Below, one piece after another: positions 1 to 5,860 of a stretch of 20,833 nt of DNA (the stretch's first letter is position 1; every line of letters begins with the position of its first letter). The notes under the pieces were generated by a model that was not told the origin of the DNA, made no database searches, and saw nothing but the letters and a program-made list of their open reading frames with translations. The stretch is from a virus. A program made the translations under genes and the position numbers. The DNA lies in the IMG/VR virus record IMGVR_UViG_3300023481_000015, positions 1 to 20,833 of that record, one strand, 5' to 3'.

Positions 1-104
1 TTTTATTAAAAATAGAAAATTTTATGAGTGGCGGAGCAACGGGTGTAAATGTGGCTAAGTCAAATTTTTCACATAGACATACCTATATTTTACGTAGAAG
101 ATAA
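1..104 (+). CDS. Possible 3' end of an upstream gene (partial at window edge)
   Basis: One reading frame is open from the window edge to a TAA at 102-104 and ends 15 bases before the next start codon, as expected for tightly packed phage genes. The visible tail is about 33 residues and finishes in a basic stretch (ILRRR). An internal ATG at 24 could instead make a 26-residue ORF. A second frame is also open from the edge, to a stop at 56-58, and would leave a 61-base gap. I prefer the first only because of its spacing. No family is recognisable. The bases between this stop and 120 carry a good ribosome-binding site for the next gene. Confidence 0.35.
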   Translation, partial: LLKIENFMSGGATGVNVAKSNFSHRHTYILRRR

Positions 105-119
105 GACAAAGGAAAAACA

Positions 120-1016
120 ATGGAAGAACAATCTAATCAAACGGCAGAAGAACAAGAACGTGAGCTTAAAAACTCTATCTTTGCTGCCAAACAAGCTGCT
201 AATTCTGGGGAAGTACAGCCTCTGAGCACTACTGAATATGCAAAACAAGAGTTGGATCTTGACATTCCTGTACAAGTGGTTCCTTTGCCTTCTGCCGGGA
301 AAATTTACCCTGCTGGGCATGCACTACATAATAAAGATAGAGTAGAGTTTAGAGCAATGACTGCTCGTGAAGAGGACATCTTAATGAGTAGGGCTTATAT
401 TAAAAAGGGCACCGTCATTACAGAACTTATCAAATCCTGCCTAACAAACAAAAATATAGATGTTAATAAAATGGTTTCTGGGGACAGAAATGCTTTGATG
501 ATTGCTATCCGAACGAGTGGGTATGGAAGCGAATACAAGCCGAATTTTACATGCCCAGTATGTGCCGTTCAGAGTAACCTTGATATTGAGTTAGAAACTC
601 TCGGAATTAAAATTCTAGAATTAGAACCTGCCAGCCCATTTGAGAACCTTTTCTATTTTACACTTCCCGTGTCTAAGAAAAATATTGGATTTAGATTTTT
701 GACTGGTGAAGAAGAAGAAAAAATTCTTAAGACGCTTGAAATTAAAAATAAAAAGGGGATACAAAATAACAATATTGTAACAACACGATTATTATCGTCT
801 ATTACAGAAATTGACGGGGTAACAGACCGTGGGCAAATTGGAAGATTTGTACAATTTATGCCTGCGAGAGATAGTTTAGCTTTACGCTCATTCATTGACA
901 AAAATGAACCTGGGGTAGATATGTTGGTTGAATTTTCGTGTCTAAGTTGTGACCACGTAGCTGATATTTCCATGCCAATGGGACCGGAGTTTTTCTGGCC
1001 AGACACTTCAAAATAA
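120..1016 (+). CDS. T4 gp26/gp51-like baseplate protein, copy 1
   Basis: This 298-residue protein shows the pattern of the T4 baseplate-hub family (Pfam T4_baseplate, PF12322). It has a VPLPSAGKIY motif near residues 54-63, an MTAREEDIL motif near 80-88, and a GDRNALM...RTSGYG block near 121-136. Four cysteines in two CxxC pairs (C145/C148 and C274/C277) probably bind one zinc ion. The first 45 residues are polar and look disordered. The start is well supported: AAAGGA at 108-113 lies 6 bases before the ATG. The next gene is a clear paralogue. In T4 such proteins act in assembling the central baseplate. Whether this copy is structural or a chaperone cannot be told. The family call is firm and the exact role is inferred. 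Confidence 0.8.
   Translation: MEEQSNQTAEEQERELKNSIFAAKQAANSGEVQPLSTTEYAKQELDLDIPVQVVPLPSAGKIYPAGHALHNKDRVEFRAMTAREEDILMSRAYIKKGTVITELIKSCLTNKNIDVNKMVSGDRNALMIAIRTSGYGSEYKPNFTCPVCAVQSNLDIELETLGIKILELEPASPFENLFYFTLPVSKKNIGFRFLTGEEEEKILKTLEIKNKKGIQNNNIVTTRLLSSITEIDGVTDRGQIGRFVQFMPARDSLALRSFIDKNEPGVDMLVEFSCLSCDHVADISMPMGPEFFWPDTSK
810..839 (+). repeat. Near-identical 30-base block shared by the two gp26-like genes (copy A)
   Basis: The 30 bases here match 1611-1640 at 29 positions; the only change is G to A at the 22nd base. Both copies encode IDGVTDR.QI. Identity continues into third codon positions, although the genes are well diverged elsewhere. Confidence 0.85.
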
Positions 1017-1031
1017 TTATTTTGGTAACAA

Positions 1032-2075
1032 ATGGTAGAAGAAGAAATTTTACAATCGGAAAATGGAAACGACCTACCGGCTGATTTCGTTCCACTTCCA
1101 TCTAGGGGTAAAATTTACAACAAAGATAGTTTTTTTTATCGTAAAAAAACTGTTGAATATAAAGCAATGACCCCGAGACAGGAGGACATTCTTTTAAATT
1201 CGGCATACAGAAAAAAGGAAATTGCTGTAGAGAAAATGGTATCTTCTTGTTTGATGACGCAGGGGATAGACATCTCCAACATGCTTATTGGAGATAAGGA
1301 CGCTCTAATGGTTTCAATACGTATTTCCGGGTACGGAAGATTATTTGAGCCAGTTTTGACATGTCCAAAATGTGAAGTACAAAGTACCCTGCATTTTGAT
1401 TTGGCCACTATTCCAATTAAATTTCTTGAGATTGTTCCTGAGATTAAAGGGGAGAACTTGTTCAAATTTATGCTTCCAATTTCAAAACGAGAAGTTTTAT
1501 TTAAATTTTTAACTGTTGAAGAAGAAAGACAATTCAACCAGGAGATGAGCAAATCAGATATCAGGGAATATTCAACAGTAACTTCAGCATTGTCTAACTC
1601 AATTTTATCCATTGACGGGGTAACAGACCGTAGGCAAATTAGTAGGTTTGTTAGCGGTATGCGTGCTGGGGATAGTAGCGCCCTACGAAAATATATTGAA
1701 GTTCACAAACCTGGATTGGACATGCGTACCGATTTTTCGTGTTCAGTGTGTCCACATACAGAAATTATAAGCATACCAACAAATCATAAATTCTTTTCTA
1801 TCGATCCTGAGCACAGAGAAATGGTATTCCTAGAACCATTTTTTTTGTTGGGGTATTATTTTGGGATGGATTATAAAACCTACTACAATATGCCATTAAG
1901 CTATAGAAAATGGCTAATTGAAAGAATAGGTAAGGAAATCAAGAAAGCGTCAGAGGCCAATGCCGAGGGCGCATCAAACATCCCGAGTAAAGGTGCCCAT
2001 CATAACGTGCCAGATGCTAGAGCCCTTGCCGGAAAGGCAAGGTCTCATGTACCAGCTAAGTTAAGAAGATTTTGA
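1032..2075 (+). CDS. T4 gp26/gp51-like baseplate protein, copy 2, with C-terminal extension
   Basis: This 347-residue paralogue of the preceding gene shares the VPLPSRGKIY motif (20-29), the MTPRQEDIL motif (46-54), the GDKDALM...RISGYG block (87-102) and two CxxC pairs (C111/C114, C237/C240). It lacks the polar N-terminal leader of copy 1. It adds about 85 residues at the C-terminus. One segment near 266-305 (LEPFFLLGYYFGM...YRKWLIERIGKEI) has the amphipathic and aromatic pattern seen in small tail-assembly proteins of other myophages, followed by a low-complexity basic tail ending in LRRF. It lies in the same frame as copy 1, but two in-frame stops separate them, so no fusion is made by simple readthrough. 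No strong ribosome-binding site is visible. The extension suggests it has specialised away from copy 1. Confidence 0.78.
   Translation: MVEEEILQSENGNDLPADFVPLPSRGKIYNKDSFFYRKKTVEYKAMTPRQEDILLNSAYRKKEIAVEKMVSSCLMTQGIDISNMLIGDKDALMVSIRISGYGRLFEPVLTCPKCEVQSTLHFDLATIPIKFLEIVPEIKGENLFKFMLPISKREVLFKFLTVEEERQFNQEMSKSDIREYSTVTSALSNSILSIDGVTDRRQISRFVSGMRAGDSSALRKYIEVHKPGLDMRTDFSCSVCPHTEIISIPTNHKFFSIDPEHREMVFLEPFFLLGYYFGMDYKTYYNMPLSYRKWLIERIGKEIKKASEANAEGASNIPSKGAHHNVPDARALAGKARSHVPAKLRRF
1611..1640 (+). repeat. Near-identical 30-base block shared by the two gp26-like genes (copy B)
   Basis: Partner of the block at 810-839, with 29 of 30 bases the same. It lies in the same place of the paralogous protein, just before the second CxxC pair. 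Confidence 0.85.
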
Positions 2076-2076
2076 T

Positions 2077-2277
2077 ATGAACACCATCAAAGAGTTTAGA
2101 GCAATAATAAATGAATATAAAACTAGAAGGCTTACACTTATCCTTCCACAAGCTCAACAGGTTTTCCCTTCGTTGATTGCAAGTGAGATCGTGTCGGTTC
2201 AACCAATGAGCCTGCCAACTGGTATATTATTTTATCTTGACTATCAATATTCTAGCTCTATCAAAAAGAAAAGCTAA
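2077..2277 (+). CDS. Short protein carrying the gp23 major-capsid motif (capsid fragment or relic)
   Basis: This 66-residue ORF begins one base after the preceding stop, with an AAGAAG run about 8 bases upstream. Residues near 25-53 read as the conserved N-terminal part of T4-like major capsid proteins: FPSLIASEIV, then SVQPMSLPTG, then ILFYLDYQY. The matching part of T4 gp23, as I recall it, is RAIPNLIAFDICGVQPMNSPTG, so about half of 25 positions agree. A full gp23 is around 500 residues, but here the frame ends 13 residues after the motif in a lysine-rich tail (SIKKKS). No capsid sequence was recognised downstream. It may be a decayed or recombined piece of a capsid gene, or a small functional protein mimicking the capsid N-arm. 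The similarity is clear and the function is unknown. Confidence 0.6.
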   Translation: MNTIKEFRAIINEYKTRRLTLILPQAQQVFPSLIASEIVSVQPMSLPTGILFYLDYQYSSSIKKKS

Positions 2278-2281
2278 CAGC

Positions 2282-2455
2282 ATGCATAAAAAAGAGAATT
2301 ATAACAATTGTCTATCCGTAAATGATATTTTAGAGTTGATTAGCATCTATAAATATAGCAATCTTGCTATAGATATAGGCACAAGTTTTTCGCACATGTC
2401 TAAAGTATCAGACTTGGCTATAATCTCAAGAGCGCCTTGGGTTTTTAAACAATAA
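2282..2455 (+). CDS. Small hypothetical protein
   Basis: This 57-residue ORF starts 4 bases after the capsid-like fragment. An earlier in-frame ATG at 2237 would give 72 residues but would overlap the upstream gene by 41 bases, so 2282 is preferred. There is no convincing ribosome-binding site. The product is mildly acidic in the middle (VNDILELISIYKY) and ends in WVFKQ; no motif is recognised. It ends one base before the stop of the convergent Nudix gene. A strong inverted repeat at 2345-2374 lies inside it. It could be a real small gene, or debris at the island edge together with the capsid fragment. Confidence 0.4.
   Translation: MHKKENYNNCLSVNDILELISIYKYSNLAIDIGTSFSHMSKVSDLAIISRAPWVFKQ
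2345..2374. repeat. Nested inverted repeat inside the small ORF
   Basis: TATAGCAA (2354-2361) and TTGCTATA (2364-2371) are perfect arms around two bases. ATCTATA (2345-2351) and TATAGAT (2368-2374) form a second, overlapping pair. The octamer TATAAATA is at 2348-2355. It could form a hairpin or an operator. No U-run follows, so it is not an obvious terminator. Confidence 0.5.
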
Positions 2456-2456
2456 A

Positions 2457-2999
2457 CTACAATATACCAAGAACATCAAATCCCATGTATGCACAGTCTG
2501 TGCCTCTTACTTTTCCTTTTATAGCAACTTCTCGGAATTTTTTCATGGGCCATTTTATTACCGACAAAAACTCATTGTCATCTAAATCTAATCCGGTTAT
2601 TTTCTCACAATTTTTTGCAACAAAAAGGTATCTGTTACCAGTTGAATATGGGCTATAATTCATTTTCCCAAGGAAAATTATTTCTCCGCTGTAGCCAGTC
2701 TCTTCTTTCAATTCCCGTAATGCTGCCTCTTTTGGGTCCTCACCCTTTTCCAAACCCCCGCCTGGAAGCTCTAAGTTAACTGCCTCAACACCAGGTCTGA
2801 ACTGGCTTACTGTTATAACTTTATTATCCGTAGTAACAGGTAATATTTGCACACTATCGTTGGCATCATCAATAAAAAAGTTCTCAATAATTCCGTTCGG
2901 GAGCCGGTAAGTCTTTAAGATAAGCTTTTTATTATATCCAGACATTTTATCTAGAAGTTTTATACTTTTTTCACCGAGTTTTTGATATTTTTTTTCCAT
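2457..2999 (-). CDS. Nudix hydrolase, ADP-ribose pyrophosphatase-like
   Basis: The Nudix box is complete: G, five residues, E, seven residues, then RELKEETGY, matching GX5EX7REUXEEXGU. It is preceded by QFRPGVEAVNLELPGGG, the pattern typical of the ADP-ribose pyrophosphatase (NudF) branch. Such enzymes cleave nucleoside diphosphates linked to another group, such as ADP-ribose, into two monophosphates using Mg2+. I start at the ATG at 2997-2999, giving 180 residues. The frame stays open to 3167, but that would overlap the divergent neighbour's coding region by 88 bases and adds no recognisable domain. It runs against the surrounding tail genes and diverges from the 3080 gene across 80 bases that should hold promoters for both. 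The substrate is an inference; the family is firm. Confidence 0.85.
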   Translation of the reverse strand: MEKKYQKLGEKSIKLLDKMSGYNKKLILKTYRLPNGIIENFFIDDANDSVQILPVTTDNKVITVSQFRPGVEAVNLELPGGGLEKGEDPKEAALRELKEETGYSGEIIFLGKMNYSPYSTGNRYLFVAKNCEKITGLDLDDNEFLSVIKWPMKKFREVAIKGKVRGTDCAYMGFDVLGIL

Positions 3000-3079
3000 G
3001 GCAATAGGTAAATAGAACCCTGTAATGAGTTTTAAACTTTTACCAATTTGTGTTAGGCTGTTTATAACTGGAGAAATGT

Positions 3080-3403
3080 ATGAAAGACGAAAATTCAAAA
3101 TACCAAAAACTCGGGGTTCAGATTGGAAAATTAGTGGACCGAAAGAATAAGGCGTATGGCAATTCATTTAGTGAAGCAGGCGAATTTCTTAAAATGTTAT
3201 ACCCTAAAGGTGTTGCACCAGACAAATACCAAGATATGCTCTGTATAGTTAGAATTTTTGATAAGCTAAAACGCATTGCTACAGATAAAGATGCACTAGG
3301 GGAAAGCCCTTTTGCAGACATTACAGGATATGGCCTTCTTGGATTAGAAATGGATTTAAAGAGGGAAAAAAAGAAAAAGGGCAAAGGTAACAATAATGAC
3401 TAA
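3080..3403 (+). CDS. DUF1599 / Nmad1-like all-helical protein
   Basis: This 107-residue protein has the pattern K..AYGNSF near residues 23-30, then FLKMLYPKGV, then IVRIFDKLKRIAT near 56-68, then GESPFADITGYGLLGL near 74-89. This arrangement recalls the DUF1599 (Nucleotide modification associated domain 1) group and MazG-like helical folds found in many phages, where a role in nucleotide or base modification has been proposed from gene context. A ribosome-binding site GGAG (3070-3073) lies 6 bases before the ATG. The last 8 bases overlap the next gene, indicating translational coupling with the nucleotidyltransferase. The C-terminus is a basic KREKKKKGKG tail. The family call is moderate and the biochemical role is not established. 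Confidence 0.6.
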   Translation: MKDENSKYQKLGVQIGKLVDRKNKAYGNSFSEAGEFLKMLYPKGVAPDKYQDMLCIVRIFDKLKRIATDKDALGESPFADITGYGLLGLEMDLKREKKKKGKGNNND

Positions 3404-4376
3404 AAAGTGGAACATAAATCCGTTTGATGGATATAATAGTAAATATAAATGGTTGGAAAACAGAACTATTTTTGCTACTGTACATGGAAGTCAGGCTTAC
3501 CATACCTCCACGCCCGAAAGTGATATTGATGTTAAGGGTTTGGCTATACCGCCAAAGGAATATTTTTTGGGGTTTGCGAATAACTTTGAGCAATCTGAGG
3601 GAAACTACCCTTATGATATAGTAATTTTTGGGCTGCGTAAATTTTTGAAACTAGCGTCAGCGTGTAACCCAAATATTATTGAAATTCTTTTCACTGACCC
3701 AGAAGACTGGATTATTGAAACTCCTATATTTCATAAGCTTTACGAACATAGAAATTTATTTCTTAGCCAACAGGCTAATAACACGTTTAGTGGATATGCA
3801 CATCAACAACTTAAAAGAATTAAAGGGCACAGAAAATGGTTGTTAGAGCCTCCAACCCATAAGCCAGAACGTACCGAATTTGGTCTTCCGGAAAGAGAAA
3901 AATTAAGCTCTTCTGAGCTTGGTGCTACTAAAAATCTATTAGAAGATGGCATTAAATTAGATATTGGTATTATGAAGTTGTTTACTTTAGAGCAGAAGTT
4001 TCAACGTGCTATGCAAGAGTGGAAGCAATATGAGAATTGGAAACGTACTAGAAATAAAAAACGTGCAAAATTGGAAGCTGCTCATGGACTGGACACGAAA
4101 CATGCAATGCACTTAGTTCGCTTGTTAAGGATGGGAAAAGAAATAATTAGTACCGGGGAAGTTCACGTTCGCCGGCCCGATGCAGACGAACTCTTGGAAA
4201 TAAGAAACGGTGCGTGGAGCTATGACAAGATTATTGAGTGGGCAGATAAACAAAAGCAAGAAATTAATGAGTGCCTAAAAACAACAAAGCTGCCTAAAAC
4301 AACAGATAAGGACAAAATTGATAAATTATGCCGAGAATTAGTAGAAGAGGCGCTATTCTCAGATATTTTAAAATAA
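3396..4376 (+). CDS. RlaP-type nucleotidyltransferase (DNA polymerase beta superfamily)
   Basis: The 326-residue protein has the nucleotidyltransferase signature HGSQAYHTSTPESDIDVKG near residues 30-48. G31-S32 begin the fold's helix, and D43 and D45 are the metal-binding pair; D74 in YPYDIVIF is a likely third acid. FLKLASACNPNIIEILF (83-99) and LDTKHAMHLVRLLRMGKEI (232-250) are hallmarks of the predicted nucleotidyltransferase family PF10127/COG3541, whose RlaP branch is linked to RNA repair. A ribosome-binding site AAAGG lies about 9 bases before the ATG. It overlaps the DUF1599-like gene by 8 bases. Substrate and nucleotide are unknown; end repair of host-cleaved tRNA is one possibility from family knowledge. 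Confidence 0.8.
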   Translation: MTKKWNINPFDGYNSKYKWLENRTIFATVHGSQAYHTSTPESDIDVKGLAIPPKEYFLGFANNFEQSEGNYPYDIVIFGLRKFLKLASACNPNIIEILFTDPEDWIIETPIFHKLYEHRNLFLSQQANNTFSGYAHQQLKRIKGHRKWLLEPPTHKPERTEFGLPEREKLSSSELGATKNLLEDGIKLDIGIMKLFTLEQKFQRAMQEWKQYENWKRTRNKKRAKLEAAHGLDTKHAMHLVRLLRMGKEIISTGEVHVRRPDADELLEIRNGAWSYDKIIEWADKQKQEINECLKTTKLPKTTDKDKIDKLCRELVEEALFSDILK

Positions 4377-4420
4377 ATAATTTTATCATATACTTTACAG
4401 GGTTGTTTATTTAATTGTAT

Positions 4421-4426
4421 TAGTAT
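4421..4426 (+). promoter_or_regulatory. TAGTAT motif upstream of the protease gene
   Basis: One of five TAGTAT hexamers, each in a gap just before a plus-strand gene. This one is 64 bases from the ATG at 4491, the longest distance of the five. Confidence 0.35.
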
Positions 4427-4436
4427 CGACCAAGCG

Positions 4437-4456
4437 GGAGCACATGCTCCGTTTTT
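4437..4456 (+). terminator. Rho-independent terminator after the nucleotidyltransferase
   Basis: GGAGC (4437-4441), loop ACAT, GCTCC (4446-4450), followed by GTTTTT. It lies about 60 bases after the stop at 4376. The stem is short (5 bp) but GC-rich. Confidence 0.65.
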
Positions 4457-4490
4457 AATTTGAAAATCATATTTATCATATGAGGTAGTC

Positions 4491-5144
4491 ATGATTGGTA
4501 TAATAATTTTAGTTTTAGTTTGTTTATTGTTTCTTGGAATTGGGGCATGGATTGTTGCAAGTATTATAAAAGGTCCAAAATTTCCTGATGGATATAGATT
4601 TGAAACAACGTTTTCTGGAAAAACTGCGACTTTAATTGTTGACAAAAGTTTTCCATCCCTCAAAAATAGAAATAGCAACAAAGTAAAAGCTTGGGTTGTT
4701 TCCGGGAAACGCATTGATGCAAAAGACATGGTTGATAAGTGTGCTATGGCTATGTTAGCAACAGAAACAGCATTTCAAAAAATAGGAATTGACAAAGCAA
4801 ATAGAAATCATGTTATATTTCTATTTAAAACAGATAAAAATTTTGACAATGGACCTTCATGGACAACCACTGCTGCCGCATATTCTACAGAGATTTCTGG
4901 GTTTTTTGGAACAAAAAAACTAGATGTAGCAGTAATCCGTACAAGATATTTGACAAATATGGCAGACAAGGGTCAGCCTGCAATACATGAACTTACACAT
5001 ATGCTAAACAAAGCAGCCACAGGAGATTATAGCTACGACCATACAGACCCGGACTTGTGGCTCGGACCAGGAGGCCGCACATCTGTGGAGGGTGAGGCGA
5101 TGCTGCAATGGGTAGATTTAGTTGAAGCATTTAACGATGAATAA
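4491..5144 (+). CDS. Membrane-anchored zinc metalloprotease (HELTH motif)
   Basis: Residues 2-26 are a single strongly hydrophobic segment (IGIIILVLVCLLFLGIGAW) with the character of a signal anchor, leaving about 190 residues outside the membrane, probably in the periplasm. HELTH at 166-170 is the zinc-binding and catalytic HExxH signature. H184 in SYDHTDPDLW, 14 residues on, or E200 in TSVEGEA could be the third zinc ligand. There is a good ribosome-binding site (GAGGT). The gene follows a terminator and sits 39 bases before the HAD gene. A phage membrane protease could cut envelope proteins, process a virion protein or act in lysis; nothing in the sequence decides. No known phage protease family was recognised beyond the motif. 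Confidence 0.72.
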   Translation: MIGIIILVLVCLLFLGIGAWIVASIIKGPKFPDGYRFETTFSGKTATLIVDKSFPSLKNRNSNKVKAWVVSGKRIDAKDMVDKCAMAMLATETAFQKIGIDKANRNHVIFLFKTDKNFDNGPSWTTTAAAYSTEISGFFGTKKLDVAVIRTRYLTNMADKGQPAIHELTHMLNKAATGDYSYDHTDPDLWLGPGGRTSVEGEAMLQWVDLVEAFNDE

Positions 5145-5148
5145 CTAG

Positions 5149-5177
5149 TTTACTTTCCTACATTTTTGTGTTAGAAT
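5149..5177 (+). promoter_or_regulatory. Sigma70-like promoter for the HAD gene, possibly leaderless
   Basis: TTTACT (5149-5154) and TAGAAT (5172-5177) are 17 bases apart and match the -35 and -10 consensus at 4 and 5 of 6 positions. A normal start site 7 bases past the -10 falls on the A of the ATG at 5184, and no ribosome-binding site is present. Confidence 0.5.
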
Positions 5178-5179
5178 TC

Positions 5180-5185
5180 TAGTAT
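5180..5185 (+). promoter_or_regulatory. TAGTAT motif overlapping the HAD start codon
   Basis: The hexamer ends inside the ATG of the HAD gene (5184-5186) and is preceded by GAATTC. It therefore cannot be a classical -10 element for a full-length HAD product. Confidence 0.3.
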
Positions 5186-5810
5186 GGAAAAATATGTTAT
5201 ATTTTGTGACCTCGACGGAACACTTTGTGATTATATGGGAGGTGTACTTACTACAATGAATGAGTTCACCAAAAAGGTTGCTACCAACAGCAATTATTAT
5301 AAAACCAAATATACAAAATTATATGCATCAGCTAAAAAGGCTATAAAACAACAGGGAGGTGACCTTGTTTTAGGTGAGCTTGGACCCGACTTCATTTATG
5401 AAGACGTCTGTAAGGGCACTGAGAAGAAGCACGTGCGTAATTTGATGTACAGTTTAGTGGCGAACAACCGACAGTGGTGGGCGACACTTAAATGGCTTGA
5501 TGACGGACCAGAGTTGTGGAGCTATATTAAGAAATACAATCCAATTGCTTGTACGGGACCAATGGGACCAAATTCAAAGTTAGGAAAAATGGATTGGTGT
5601 AAGCGAGAATTGAACATAGGAAAAGACAGGATTGTTATTACACACACAAAACACGAAGAAATTCGAAAAGTGTACGAGAAAGGAAACATTCCTTTACTAA
5701 TTGATGATATGCCAAAGTATGTAGTTCCATGGCAAAATGCTGGCGGAATTGCTATTCATCACAAGGATGCTGCGTCGACCATCGAGGAACTTAAAAAGCT
5801 TGGGCTATAA
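5184..5810 (+). CDS. HAD-superfamily phosphatase, 5'-nucleotidase-like
   Basis: All HAD motifs are visible in this 208-residue protein. Motif I is FCDLDGTLCD (nucleophile D9, acid/base D11), motif II is T124 in ACTGPMG, the motif III lysine is probably K135 in GKMDWCK, and motif IV is D174-D175 in LLIDDMPKYV. The cap between motifs I and II is helical and aromatic (RQWWATLKWLDDG). Short phage HAD proteins of this type resemble deoxyribonucleotidases (NT5C-like) that dephosphorylate nucleoside monophosphates, though other small phosphate esters are possible. The gene has its own likely promoter, no Shine-Dalgarno sequence, and a strong terminator 24 bases downstream, so it seems to be a single-gene unit. 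The superfamily is firm and the substrate is inferred. Confidence 0.82.
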   Translation: MEKYVIFCDLDGTLCDYMGGVLTTMNEFTKKVATNSNYYKTKYTKLYASAKKAIKQQGGDLVLGELGPDFIYEDVCKGTEKKHVRNLMYSLVANNRQWWATLKWLDDGPELWSYIKKYNPIACTGPMGPNSKLGKMDWCKRELNIGKDRIVITHTKHEEIRKVYEKGNIPLLIDDMPKYVVPWQNAGGIAIHHKDAASTIEELKKLGL

Positions 5811-5833
5811 TCTGTTTCTATTTCGATTTTCTG

Positions 5834-5857
5834 AAACCTCCTAACAGGAGGTTTTTT
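5834..5857 (+). terminator. Strong rho-independent terminator between convergent genes
   Basis: AAACCTCC (5834-5841), loop TAACA, GGAGGTTT (5847-5854), with a T-run to 5857. The 8-bp stem is perfect. It ends the HAD transcript and, read from the other strand, may also stop the minus-strand gene whose stop is at 5861. Confidence 0.85.
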
Positions 5858-5860
5858 AAA

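Larger units (their letters stand above)
4377..4490. other. Intergenic gap with TAGTAT motif and terminator
   Basis: These 114 bases separate the nucleotidyltransferase from the protease. They hold TAGTAT at 4421-4426, a GC-rich hairpin with a U-run at 4437-4456, and a clear GAGGT ribosome-binding site just before the ATG at 4491. If TAGTAT is a promoter element, the hairpin would sit at the extreme 5' end of the new transcript rather than terminate the old one. Confidence 0.6.

Noticed and set aside
1014-1034. Programmed frameshift or readthrough joining the two gp26-like proteins
   Set aside because: Both genes are in the same frame but two in-frame stops (1014-1016 and 1026-1028) separate them, and no slippery heptamer was seen.
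653-1612. Minus-strand frames of 117 and 158 residues antisense to the gp26-like genes
   Set aside because: The plus-strand paralogues have conserved motifs in both copies; the antisense products have none.
3000-3167. Longer N-terminus for the Nudix protein (236 residues)
   Set aside because: It would run through the divergent promoter region and 88 bases into the neighbouring coding region; the added residues show no domain.
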